Positions 1 through 7,649 of a stretch of DNA of 15,057 nt are shown here, piece by piece (within the stretch, counting starts at the first letter, position 1; each line of letters opens with the position of its first letter). The position numbers were made by a program, and so were the translations under genes. Under the pieces are notes generated by a model. That model was given only the letters and a program-made list of their open reading frames with translations. It was not told where the DNA came from and made no database searches. This DNA is from CAYHZL01 sp964361075 (GTDB lineage: Bacteria > Bacteroidota > Ignavibacteria > UBA10030 > UBA8401), in the NCBI GenBank assembly GCA_964361075.1, contig CAYHZL010000079.1, positions 1-15,057 on the forward strand, written 5' to 3'.

Positions 1-21
1 AAAAGGGGGTTAGGCTGTAAG

Positions 22-51
22 TCCGCCGTCTTTTTGGCGGAGGGATTTTTT
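22..51 (+). terminator. Probable intrinsic terminator for a gene entering from the left
   Basis: TCCGCC (22-27) and GGCGGA (36-41) form a 6-bp GC-rich stem around an 8-base loop. The stem is followed by GGGA and a run of six T (46-51). This is the layout of a rho-independent terminator on the + strand. The gene it would serve lies outside the window, so the assignment rests on structure alone. Confidence 0.55.
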
Positions 52-56
52 GAATA

Positions 57-103
57 AACAATAACGCTGAGGAGTTACATAATTTTTTAATTAGTTCCTC
101 AGC
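57..103 (-). terminator. Stem-loop downstream of the Ig-like lipoprotein gene, possible terminator
   Basis: GCTGAGGA (66-73) pairs perfectly with TCCTCAGC (96-103) across a 22-base A+T-rich loop. Read on the minus strand it begins 26 bases after the stop codon of the gene ending at 130. It is followed by GTTATTGTTT, a weak U-tract. It is less convincing than the other terminators in this window because of the long loop and interrupted T run. Confidence 0.4.
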
Positions 104-129
104 ACTGTACTATTTCATTTTCAGATTGC

Positions 130-1812
130 TCACCGTACAATCAAGCCTTCCACTGGCCAGCGCGGACGTACTTTAATTGTATCTGAGTATGGATAAAATT
201 TTTCGCCGAATACAAAAGGAAAAACCTTCCCTGCATCAAGCACTCCGTTGTTGTTTCGGTCATAAAAGACATTCAATGTGTATTCGCCTTTCGGTAATTG
301 CGAAAGTAAAAATTTCCCTGATGCGCTTACAACAACTTGTGCAGTTTTTTGCCTTTTATCCGAAATGTTTTTTGCAGCAACTCGATACGTTTCTTTATCA
401 ATATTTTTCACAGCAGCAACCATTCCTTCAATGCTGCTTAATTCCTCATTGTCAATTGTATAAAAAGGAAAACTGCGCACACTATCTTTATATCCATTTC
501 CCTGCAAATCTTTGATGGTGGAAAAATTCAGCACAATAAAATATCCTGAATTCGGTTTCAGCGGTGTAGTTGGCAAAAGAGTTACACTCGCTGATGAGTT
601 CATTCGCACAGTCGCGGGAATTTTCACGCTATCTTTTTGTCGAAGTAAAAATATCTTCTCTATAAGCTGACGCTGTAGTGCATCATTAAATTCAAAACGT
701 AATTCAAAATCGGTAAAATATTTTTTAGTTGTATCTTGAATTGAAACGAAAGATAACTGTGGCGGAAGTGTATCACGAACTCCCTTCGTTGTAAATTTTT
801 TAGAGCGAGCAAGAGGATTAATATTTAATCCGCTCATATCACGCACAGAATCAACAATAATTCTATATCCTTTTTCTTGTTGAAGTGAATCTGTAACGAG
901 AGCAATGCTGTTGTTCTGTGCTTCCGGAAAAAAGAAATCTTTGATTTTTAATTGCTGCAACGAAAGTGTATCCTCCACAGCAAAATTGTGAGCGGATATT
1001 TTTGTAGTATCAATCTGTTCGCTGAATTTAATAAAAATATGATTGTAATCCGGTGACTCTGCTGAAAGCAATCGCGGCGCAGTTGTATCTTCTTTTGCTA
1101 AAGTAAATTGAACGTCGGTACGAAGCGTATCTTTTTCTGTTACTACAATGTCGGCAGTTGCTGTGCCGGCATCGTCCGTTTCAGGATCATAGAGTAGATT
1201 GCGAAACTCATCGCGCACAGCATACACTCGGTAATTTCCAAATGAAAGATACGGCAGTGTATATAATCCGCTTTTGCCGGTTTGCGTTATATAATCCGGC
1301 TTCAATGTTGTCGGATTCAGCGTGTCAATTTTCAAATCATTCAGACGATACGCAAAAATCATTACACCGTCCGGCTTTTCATCAAACACTTTTCCCGCAA
1401 TCATTCCCTTGTCAATAGATGCGCCGGTAGAGAATGCAAGTGTAAATGCATCCGCCATTCTATTCTGATTGTTCACATCACGCACGTCGGTGCCGATTGT
1501 GATAACATACGTTGTATTTTTTTTTAACGCTTCGTTAAAAATCATTTCCACTTCGCGTCCGCTCCATTCAAATTCCACATCGCTGATTGCCGGCGAAACA
1601 AAAATCGCTTCCTCAACGGAACGCCGATCAACATATTCACTAAATTCAATAATAATCCGATTATCGGAAAAGTTGATGGTGTTTGGTGCGGGGTACGAAG
1701 AAATAATTGTCGGTGGAACGGTATCCAATGGACCGCCTTCCGGCGCACGCTGTCCGGCACAACTTACAATCAATGCACAACTGATAATAATAATGAAGTG
1801 TTTCATGTTCAT
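130..1812 (-). CDS. Ig-like (SbsA/Big_5-type) domain lipoprotein
   Basis: About 560 residues, predicted to be a lipoprotein on the cell envelope. From the chosen ATG (MNMKHF) there is a short hydrophobic signal ending in the lipobox-like IVSC (Cys about residue 18), then an extended segment. An SbsA-type Ig-like domain begins at DTVPPTIISSYP and covers roughly residues 30-135. A CarboxypepD-reg-like stretch follows, then two more Ig-like modules opened by DTTAPRLL and DTLPPQL. The C-terminal part has the loop DRNNNGVLDAG, which resembles a calcium-binding EF-type loop, and ends WPVEGLIVR. This architecture is common in Bacteroidota/Ignavibacteria proteins of unknown function. The longest frame starts at a TTG at 1821. 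ATGs at 1812 and 1806 both give a better signal peptide, and 1806 (MKHFIIII) is equally plausible. No Shine-Dalgarno sequence precedes any of them. It is divergent from the PorV-like gene. Confidence 0.8.
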   Translation of the reverse strand: MNMKHFIIIISCALIVSCAGQRAPEGGPLDTVPPTIISSYPAPNTINFSDNRIIIEFSEYVDRRSVEEAIFVSPAISDVEFEWSGREVEMIFNEALKKNTTYVITIGTDVRDVNNQNRMADAFTLAFSTGASIDKGMIAGKVFDEKPDGVMIFAYRLNDLKIDTLNPTTLKPDYITQTGKSGLYTLPYLSFGNYRVYAVRDEFRNLLYDPETDDAGTATADIVVTEKDTLRTDVQFTLAKEDTTAPRLLSAESPDYNHIFIKFSEQIDTTKISAHNFAVEDTLSLQQLKIKDFFFPEAQNNSIALVTDSLQQEKGYRIIVDSVRDMSGLNINPLARSKKFTTKGVRDTLPPQLSFVSIQDTTKKYFTDFELRFEFNDALQRQLIEKIFLLRQKDSVKIPATVRMNSSASVTLLPTTPLKPNSGYFIVLNFSTIKDLQGNGYKDSVRSFPFYTIDNEELSSIEGMVAAVKNIDKETYRVAAKNISDKRQKTAQVVVSASGKFLLSQLPKGEYTLNVFYDRNNNGVLDAGKVFPFVFGEKFYPYSDTIKVRPRWPVEGLIVR

Positions 1813-1878
1813 ATTTTTCAAATAATATTGTTGGAATGAAAATAGAAATCTTTTCTTTCAGATGAAAGAAACCTTTAC

Positions 1879-1909
1879 TTGTATTTATTTTCTGAATTGC
1901 CTACATTTT
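1879..1909 (+). promoter_or_regulatory. Candidate Bacteroidota-type sigma-A promoter for the PorV-like gene
   Basis: TTG (1879-1881) is followed after 20 bases by TACATTTT (1902-1909). Bacteroidota primary promoters have a TTG-like -33 and a TAnnTTTG -7 element separated by roughly 17-23 bases. This site fits at 7 of 8 positions of the -7 box. A start near 1914 would leave about 20 bases of leader containing the AGGAG at 1924-1928. Whether this organism uses that consensus is an inference from its likely phylum. Confidence 0.35.
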
Positions 1910-1932
1910 TCTAACAATTTTATAGGAGAAAT

Positions 1933-2880
1933 ATGCTACGCACATCAAAATGGTCGATGTATTTTATTTTTATGTCGGGGCTTTCATATCTATGCGCAGG
2001 TGAAAATCCTACTTATGAATTTCTTCGCAACGATGTCAGCGCGCGCGCAGCAGCAATGGGCGGCAGTTTTGTTTCGATGACAAACGATCCGTCCGCACTT
2101 TTTTATAATCCTGCAACGCTTGCATCGCTGCAGCGCGCGCAAGCGGCATTCGGATTCACCAAACATTTATTAGATATTAATTCGGGCAATGCGGTGTTCG
2201 CTCAAAAGTACGAGGATGTCGGATACATCGGCGTTGCTGCGAATTATTTTAATTATGGTTCATTTCCACGAACCGATGAACTTGCAAATCAACTCGGCAC
2301 ATTCAGTGCAATGGATATGTCATTTTCTTTATCCATTGCGCGCGAGTTGGACGACAATATGTTCTACGGTGTTACAGGAAAATATATTTATTCGTCCATT
2401 GATGATGCACGTTCATCTGCTGTCGCTGCCGATATCGGGATTCTTTATTTAATTCCCGGAAAAAGTCCTATTACGTTTGGCGCAAGCGTTTTAAATCTCG
2501 GCACACAGTTAACCACATACATCAACACGAAAGAACCGTTACCTCTCGATGTGAAAATCGGAGGTGCAGTGAAGCCGCAAGGTCTTCCTCTCGTTTTAAA
2601 TATCAATTTTCACAAACTGAATGAACAGCAGGAAACATTCACTGATAGATTTCGCGCTTTTTCAGTCGGTGGAGAATTTACACTCAGCAAAGTACTCCGC
2701 TTCCGTTTCGGCTATCAAAATGAAAAAAGAAAAGAATTGAAACTTGGCAGCTCGGCAGGTTTAGCAGGATTTTCATTCGGCGGCGGCATCGTCTTAGAAA
2801 CGATGCGCTTTGATTACGCCTACAATTCGTTTGATAAAATTGGAAACATCAATCGAATTACAGTTGGCATTGATTTGTAA
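1933..2880 (+). CDS. PorV/PorQ-family outer-membrane beta-barrel protein
   Basis: 315 residues. An N-terminal signal peptide of about 22 residues (a hydrophobic run ending near SYLCA) is followed by the family hallmark segment DVSARAAAMGGSF...NDPSALFYNPATLA (residues about 34-65). The rest is alternating strands with many Gly/Phe/Tyr, ending in TVGIDL, consistent with a FadL-like outer-membrane barrel. The PorV/PorQ (UPF0164-like) family includes T9SS components and many Ignavibacteria paralogues whose cargo is unknown. This copy cannot be assigned to PorV itself from sequence alone. The ATG at 1933 has a good Shine-Dalgarno (AGGAG, 1924-1928, four bases upstream). It is the only rightward gene in the window and converges on the ZIP transporter gene with six bases between stop codons. 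Confidence 0.8.
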   Translation: MLRTSKWSMYFIFMSGLSYLCAGENPTYEFLRNDVSARAAAMGGSFVSMTNDPSALFYNPATLASLQRAQAAFGFTKHLLDINSGNAVFAQKYEDVGYIGVAANYFNYGSFPRTDELANQLGTFSAMDMSFSLSIARELDDNMFYGVTGKYIYSSIDDARSSAVAADIGILYLIPGKSPITFGASVLNLGTQLTTYINTKEPLPLDVKIGGAVKPQGLPLVLNINFHKLNEQQETFTDRFRAFSVGGEFTLSKVLRFRFGYQNEKRKELKLGSSAGLAGFSFGGGIVLETMRFDYAYNSFDKIGNINRITVGIDL

Positions 2881-2886
2881 AAATTT

Positions 2887-3645
2887 TTATCTGCCGCCAA
2901 TAACAGTGCTCAGAAATAATTCTGTAAGATAATACAGCAGCATTCCGACAAAAACAAAAACCGGAATAATGCGGTTCTTCGAGTGATTGATTTCAGGAAT
3001 TAAATCTGAAGCGCCAACATACATCGCCGCGCCGGCTGAAAATGCAAATGCAATACCGGTGATATGCGGATCAACATTCTTTAAAAAGAAAATCATCAGC
3101 ACGCCAAGTATCGTCCCTCCGCCAATACCCGCTGAAGCAAGGAACGCCGTTCTACGCGGCTGCTGTGCAGAAATCATGATCGAAGCGATTGTTAATCCTT
3201 CAGGAAATTTGTGAAGAAGAATTGCAATAAAAATCATCAACCCCATCGAAAAATTATAGTACATACCTGCTGCAATGGAAAGCCCGTCGAAGAAAGCGTG
3301 AATAAATAATCCCCAGAACGCAGAGTAGCTCGCAATTTTTGAAACCATCACATCGTCGTGTGTTTCTTCGCCAAAGTGCAAATGTTCAACAATGGTGTGT
3401 TCAACAAAATGAATCACGCTAAATCCAATCAACAGCCATAACGATGCGCTCGCACCGTTGGCATGAATGCTTTCAGGAATTAAATCAATAAGAACAAGCG
3501 CAAGTAAAAATCCGGCGCCGAGTGCAAGAAGATATTCCTGTATTTTTTTAGGCCACGAATGTTTTAAGACAACCAAACTACCGCCAAGAATTTCAGCGGC
3601 GGCGGCAATAATGCCGGCAAGTATAATAGCTACAGTAGAATTCAT
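2887..3645 (-). CDS. ZIP-family divalent metal transporter
   Basis: 252 residues with about eight hydrophobic segments, the size and layout of a bacterial ZIP (zinc/iron permease). ZIP proteins move Zn2+ or related divalent metals across the inner membrane towards the cytoplasm. Diagnostic motifs are visible: ALGAGFLLAL..DLIPES (residues 41-59), HAFFDG in TM4 (H116, D120), HKFPEG in TM5 (H145, E149), and SDLIPE in a late helix (213-218). Between TM3 and TM4 lies a His/Glu-rich stretch with H79, H83, H88, H90 and H96, probably a cytoplasmic metal-binding loop. The usual TM4 HNxPEG is here HAFFDG, so one ligand position is Ala and the Glu is Asp; a changed metal preference is possible but unproven. 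It is the last gene of the nine-gene run, and its ATG overlaps the TGA of the TPR gene (ATGA, 3642-3645). Confidence 0.88.
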   Translation of the reverse strand: MNSTVAIILAGIIAAAAEILGGSLVVLKHSWPKKIQEYLLALGAGFLLALVLIDLIPESIHANGASASLWLLIGFSVIHFVEHTIVEHLHFGEETHDDVMVSKIASYSAFWGLFIHAFFDGLSIAAGMYYNFSMGLMIFIAILLHKFPEGLTIASIMISAQQPRRTAFLASAGIGGGTILGVLMIFFLKNVDPHITGIAFAFSAGAAMYVGASDLIPEINHSKNRIIPVFVFVGMLLYYLTELFLSTVIGGR

Positions 3646-4790
3646 TTTATGTACGCGCTTCGTAAATATTGCTCTGCAAGGTCGCGAGCGTTTTCAAATT
3701 TTTTCATCTTCAACACTTTGTTGTATTGCTGCACTGCATATTGCCGTTTTTGTTGAATGTCATACACCATTCCGATTCTTAAATTTGTCATCACCATAAA
3801 ACCTGATTCGCCATCCTTGTCCAACGCTCTGCTCAATTCATCGCAGAGATAAAAATTTTGCAGTGCTTCGTCAAATTGGTTTTTATTCATCGCACACAAA
3901 CCAAAATAATAGTATGCCTCTCGTTTTGCGGCAGTAGTATATCCCGTCATTCCGTTATTGCATCGAGAAAATATTTCTGTAAACACCGCGCGCGCCTCTT
4001 CCCATTTGTTCTGGCTTACGTAGCATCGGCCAATATAGCGATGCACAACAACGTTGTTGGGAAACCGAACATGCAGCGCATTCGCAATTTCCAACGCTTT
4101 GTCTAATTGCCGTTCGTACGAATAATACAGTTGCAGCAAAAAATAACTTGCTTCAACGGATGCGTACTGCGCACGTAACGCCGCTGTGGTAAGCTGGCGA
4201 ATTCCTTTGTGTTTGTCGCCGCTCGGAAAAAATACCATCAGTGGTTTCACGAGTGGATATTTTTCCGGAATAGTTTCTGCGTAATAATTGTAAATACCAA
4301 TTCCGAGTAAGATGTCAAAATTTTCCGGTGCAATTTTAAATGCGTGCTGCACAATCGGCAATGCCATGCGCCCGTCATTCGCTGCTTTAATCCAACTGCC
4401 TCTATTGGCATACAACCTTCCACGAAAACCGAGCGCGCCGCCTTTAAAAAATAATGCTGTTACATCGTCGGAATTAATATCCAGCAAACTATCGCACATG
4501 TCAATCACAACTTCCAACTTTTTAATAAATTGAGCATCCAGCGACTCGTTGTCAACATCCAACATGATGCGCCACCAATCCGCCATCGCAAGAAAAAATT
4601 TTCCCGCAGGATGTTGTGGATATGTATCCGCAAGATATTGAAATTCTTTTTCTGCTTTCTCAAATTCTAAATTATAGACACTGTTGATACCGTTTTTTGA
4701 ATGTACATCAAAATCTGTATCGGCAATCCACTGTGCAAAACTTGATTCAGCAAAAAGGAATATGAATACAAGAAGCAACCTGCACTTCAA
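3642..4790 (-). CDS. Secreted tetratricopeptide-repeat (TPR) protein
   Basis: 382 residues. A cleavable signal peptide (KCRLLLVFIFLFAESSFA|Q) sends it to the periplasm or beyond. Several helix-turn-helix TPR-like units follow, such as AEKEFQYLADTYPQHPAGKF near residue 45, ALEIANALHVRFPNNVVVHR, WEEARAVFTEIF and FDEALQNFYLCDEL. The family is familiar from Ignavibacteria/Bacteroidota genomes but has no known role; a scaffold for protein-protein contacts is the usual inference. The start is a TTG at 4790: no other start keeps the signal peptide, a GGAG lies five bases upstream, and TTG overlaps the previous TGA as TTGA. It sits between the CPBP protease gene and the ZIP gene with 4-base overlaps on both sides, so it is probably translationally coupled. 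Confidence 0.78.
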   Translation of the reverse strand: MKCRLLLVFIFLFAESSFAQWIADTDFDVHSKNGINSVYNLEFEKAEKEFQYLADTYPQHPAGKFFLAMADWWRIMLDVDNESLDAQFIKKLEVVIDMCDSLLDINSDDVTALFFKGGALGFRGRLYANRGSWIKAANDGRMALPIVQHAFKIAPENFDILLGIGIYNYYAETIPEKYPLVKPLMVFFPSGDKHKGIRQLTTAALRAQYASVEASYFLLQLYYSYERQLDKALEIANALHVRFPNNVVVHRYIGRCYVSQNKWEEARAVFTEIFSRCNNGMTGYTTAAKREAYYYFGLCAMNKNQFDEALQNFYLCDELSRALDKDGESGFMVMTNLRIGMVYDIQQKRQYAVQQYNKVLKMKKFENARDLAEQYLRSAYIK

Positions 4791-5734
4791 GACAACTCCG
4801 TTGTTTGTTGTTGTGAGGAGACAAGAAGAGTGCGTTCAGCTTTCCATTGTTCCAGTGTCCAAACTTTTTCGGATTTTTTTATTGCAGATGAAAAATATAT
4901 CAGCGCAGTACCAAGAATAATTACCGCCGTTGCCAGTGTGCCGCCTTCGGGACCAAACGCCCCGCCCGTTATCCATGCGGGACCAAATTGTTTTGCTGTT
5001 CCTATTTGTTCGTGAATTGATGTTGTACCGCTGACAGGAAATGAATAAATAAATCCTTGTGTAAAATTCCAAGAAATATGCAACCCGATGGAAAGCCAAA
5101 GATCACCGGTTTTAAAATATGCAACGGAAAGCCAAATCCCGGCAAGAACGACATTGACCAATGCAAAAAAAGTTACGTTGGGATTGCCTGCATGAGCATA
5201 ACCAAAAATAACTGAGAATGATACTACTGCAATTATTTTGTTTGTTCCTTCAGCAAGAGTTTGAAGGATGTAACCGCGAAACAACAATTCTTCTCCATAC
5301 CCAACAACAACATATAAAAATGCACTGTTTGCAAAAATCGTCATCCACTCTCCGGTAGCTATATTGCGATATTCAATAACAACCCAGCCTAAAGAATATT
5401 CAGCAACATAAATAACTGACATCATTCCGAAACCAAGAACTAATCCTTGAGACAATTCTTTTGCAATATGCGCTTTCCAAGTTATGCCCACAGAAACAAA
5501 AGGACGTTTATCAACAAAGCGTAATGTAATCCACGTTGCAAGAGTTAAACTTATATAGACAAAAAACATTCCTACGCTTTGCATTTTGAAATATGGAAAA
5601 TGTGCGAATACTATTTTTACTAACGAAAGGATGGAAAAACTTACGATTGCAACAATGATAATGAAAAGAGCAATTCTCCATCCGGCACGAATAGAAAATT
5701 GCTCATCGTTGTAAAATATTTGACGAGTAGTCAT
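4787..5734 (-). CDS. CPBP-family intramembrane metalloprotease (CAAX/Abi-type)
   Basis: 315 residues with multiple hydrophobic helices. The three motifs of the CPBP (CAAX protease and bacteriocin-processing) family are intact: EExxxR in GYGEELLFRG (E148, E149, R153), FxxxH in FGYAH (F177, H181), and HxxxN in HISWNF (H219, N223). The Glu and His residues form the catalytic metal site in characterised homologues such as the eukaryotic Rce1-type enzymes. Bacterial members act in bacteriocin immunity, peptide maturation or anchoring, and the substrate cannot be read from the sequence. The C-terminal tail after the last helix (KKSEKVWTLEQWKAERT) is hydrophilic. The ATG lies two bases after the stop of the glycyl-tRNA synthetase gene, and the TGA overlaps the TTG start of the TPR gene, so it is inside the operon. 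Confidence 0.87.
   Translation of the reverse strand: MTTRQIFYNDEQFSIRAGWRIALFIIIVAIVSFSILSLVKIVFAHFPYFKMQSVGMFFVYISLTLATWITLRFVDKRPFVSVGITWKAHIAKELSQGLVLGFGMMSVIYVAEYSLGWVVIEYRNIATGEWMTIFANSAFLYVVVGYGEELLFRGYILQTLAEGTNKIIAVVSFSVIFGYAHAGNPNVTFFALVNVVLAGIWLSVAYFKTGDLWLSIGLHISWNFTQGFIYSFPVSGTTSIHEQIGTAKQFGPAWITGGAFGPEGGTLATAVIILGTALIYFSSAIKKSEKVWTLEQWKAERTLLVSSQQQTTELS
4796..4799 (-). promoter_or_regulatory. Shine-Dalgarno GGAG supporting a TTG start
   Basis: On the minus strand GGAG lies five bases upstream of the TTG at 4790-4788, inside the end of the CPBP gene. It supports TTG as the start of the secreted TPR protein, the only choice that keeps its signal peptide. Confidence 0.55.
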
Positions 5735-5736
5735 AA

Positions 5737-7164
5737 TTAAAGTATCTGTCCAATGAGATATTCTTTAACTTTATCCATCGCAATGCGTTCTTGTTTCATC
5801 GAATCGCGTTCGCGCACAGTTACTGTTTGATCTTGCAGCGTTTGCGAATCAACGGTGAAGCAGTACGGCGTTCCAATTTCATCTTGGCGGCGATACCGTC
5901 TGCCGACTGCGCCGCTGTCATCATAAAATACGCGGAAATGTTTTTGTAAATCGTTTGTCAGTGTGCGAGCAATGTCGTCCATCCCTTCGCGATTCACGAG
6001 CGGGAACACTGCCGCTTTCATCGGCGCAATCTTCGGATGAAGATGAAGCACAACGCGCATTTCGCCTTCTATTACTTCTTCATCGTACGCGCCGACAAGA
6101 AACGCCATAAACGAACGGCTCGCACCGACCGATGTTTCAATGACAAATGGTGTAAATTTTTCTTTCGATTGATCATCAAAGTACTTCAAGCTCTTGCCGG
6201 AGTATTCTTCGTGGCGCGATAAATCAAAATCTGTGCGGCTGTGAATACCTTCTATTTCTCCCCAGCCAAACGGAAATTTAAATTCAATATCGTACGCGGC
6301 TTTCGCATAGTGCGCAAGCTTTTCGTGCTTGCACCATTGTAAATTTTCTTTTTTCATGCCAAGTTCGAGAAACCAATTCATACGCTGCTCGCGCCAGTAT
6401 TCAAAATATTTATCTTCTTCACCGGGCTTTACGAAATATTGCATTTCCATTTGTTCAAACTCGCGCGTGCGGAAAAGAAAATTTTTTGTATTAATTTCAT
6501 TTCGAAATGCCTTGCCGATTTGTGCAATACCAAACGGAAGCCGCTGGCGTGATGCGCTTTGAACGTTCAGAAAATTCACAAATATTCCTTGCGCAGTTTC
6601 TGGACGAAGATAGACGACATTATTTGCATCTTCTACCGGACCGACAAATGTTTTAAACATCAAATTGAATTGGCGGGCTTCGGTAAATGTTTTTTTACTG
6701 CCGCAATTCGGACACGCAAGCAATTCTTGAATTACTTTTGCAACCACATCATCGGCAGTCATTCGCTGTGAAAATTCCGTTACAATTTTGTCATCAGACT
6801 GTTGTCCTGCAAAATCATTCGGAAATAATTCGCGCAACACTTCCTTCTTCTTTTTTACGGAAAGTTCATCCAACAGCACATCAACACGATATCGCGATTT
6901 GCATTGTTTGCAATCCACCATCGGGTCGGTAAAATTTGCAACATGCCCTGAAGCATCCCACACACGCGGGTGCATGAGAATTGATGCATCAACGCCTTCC
7001 ACATCTTCGCGGAACGTCATCGAACGCCACCATGCCTGCTTCACATTGTTTAGCATTTCAACACCAAGCGGACCGTAATCCCAACATCCGTTAAGCCCGC
7101 CGTAAATTTCACTCGATTGAAAAACAAAACCCCGCCGCTTTGAGAGCGAGACTACTTTTTCCAT
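5737..7164 (-). CDS. glyQS: Glycyl-tRNA synthetase, class II, single-chain dimer type
   Basis: 475 residues. It charges tRNA-Gly with glycine in the cytoplasm. This is the single-polypeptide (alpha2) enzyme, not the two-subunit GlyQ/GlyS form. The N-terminus has RGFVFQSSEIYGGLNG..DYGPLG (residues 11-34). A zinc-binding set is present as CKQC (85-88) and CPNC (151-154). Motif 2 is FRNEINTKNFLFRTREFEQ (220-238) and motif 3 contains SVGASR (345-350). An HGTP-type anticodon-binding domain covers about 370-475, including VGRRYRRQDEIGTPYC. The frame stays open upstream to 7329, but those 55 residues are low complexity, lie inside the preceding gene and are not part of the family. The ATG at 7164 starts exactly at the conserved N-terminus and overlaps the upstream TAA by one base (TAATG). 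No Shine-Dalgarno is evident, fitting coupling to the gene before it. Confidence 0.95.
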   Translation of the reverse strand: MEKVVSLSKRRGFVFQSSEIYGGLNGCWDYGPLGVEMLNNVKQAWWRSMTFREDVEGVDASILMHPRVWDASGHVANFTDPMVDCKQCKSRYRVDVLLDELSVKKKKEVLRELFPNDFAGQQSDDKIVTEFSQRMTADDVVAKVIQELLACPNCGSKKTFTEARQFNLMFKTFVGPVEDANNVVYLRPETAQGIFVNFLNVQSASRQRLPFGIAQIGKAFRNEINTKNFLFRTREFEQMEMQYFVKPGEEDKYFEYWREQRMNWFLELGMKKENLQWCKHEKLAHYAKAAYDIEFKFPFGWGEIEGIHSRTDFDLSRHEEYSGKSLKYFDDQSKEKFTPFVIETSVGASRSFMAFLVGAYDEEVIEGEMRVVLHLHPKIAPMKAAVFPLVNREGMDDIARTLTNDLQKHFRVFYDDSGAVGRRYRRQDEIGTPYCFTVDSQTLQDQTVTVRERDSMKQERIAMDKVKEYLIGQIL

Positions 7165-7649
7165 TATTGCCGTTTGATTTGTTTCTTTGCTGCTGATGGT
7201 GAAACTCCTTTCTGTTTTACTTGTCGTGTTATCACTATACTGTGTAAAACTGTTTGCTGGTATGAAAGATACACAATTGTTGCCCGCTCTTTCAAATTTT
7301 CTGTTGAAGAAACTGACATGTTGTACCACTGAAGAGAATCTTTCAGCACGGTAAGCAATTTTGTAATTTCAAATTCTTTCGGTACTTCAATGCGACGTTC
7401 AATGCGCGGTGCCGATGTTGCTAGAGATATTTTGCGGACACGAATTTTTTCTTTGCTGATGCCGAGCATCTGCAATGTGGTATCGATGACAATACCAACG
7501 CTCGCTGGTGTTGCTGTGCGGTACAAATTTCGATTCTCTTGATGAGATGATTGAACTGCGCGCTTCTCACGCACTACTGTAAGCGCAACGGCAATGAGGG
7601 AAAGCAGAGCGATAATATAAATTCTTTTATCAATTGAAGAAGAGATCAT
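7164..7649 (-). CDS. Unrecognised protein with N-terminal membrane anchor
   Basis: 161 residues. I do not recognise a family. A short basic N-terminus is followed by one hydrophobic segment (IYIIALLSLIAVALTVV, residues about 10-26) and then a soluble part, so it is probably a single-pass inner-membrane protein with the bulk outside, or an uncleaved signal anchor. The soluble part has an alternating pattern (IERRIEVPKEFEITKLLTVLKDSL ... IVYLSYQQTVLHSIVI) suggesting a small alpha/beta domain, and ends in a Lys/Arg-rich tail (AAKKQIKRQ). The ATG overlaps the TGA of the phosphatase gene (ATGA, 7646-7649) and the TAA overlaps the ATG of glycyl-tRNA synthetase. These tight junctions at both ends are good evidence that it is a real gene despite having no known family. 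Confidence 0.7.
   Translation of the reverse strand: MISSSIDKRIYIIALLSLIAVALTVVREKRAVQSSHQENRNLYRTATPASVGIVIDTTLQMLGISKEKIRVRKISLATSAPRIERRIEVPKEFEITKLLTVLKDSLQWYNMSVSSTENLKERATIVYLSYQQTVLHSIVITRQVKQKGVSPSAAKKQIKRQ

Noticed and set aside
1158..1825. Plus-strand open frames opposite the Ig-like lipoprotein gene
   Set aside because: They have Cys/His/Ser-rich compositions without family signatures and mirror the real minus-strand gene. The same applies to the other short frames opposite genes across the window.
4787..5734. CPBP (Abi-type) protein as part of a phage-defence or bacteriocin-immunity cassette
   Set aside because: The family name invites this, but there is no toxin, bacteriocin, nuclease or defence gene nearby, and it is embedded in a housekeeping-like operon.
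7165..7329. Upstream extension of glycyl-tRNA synthetase by 55 residues
   Set aside because: It lies wholly inside the preceding gene, has a low-complexity Ser/Thr/Asn composition and is not part of the enzyme family. The ATG at 7164 coincides with the conserved N-terminus and overlaps the upstream stop.
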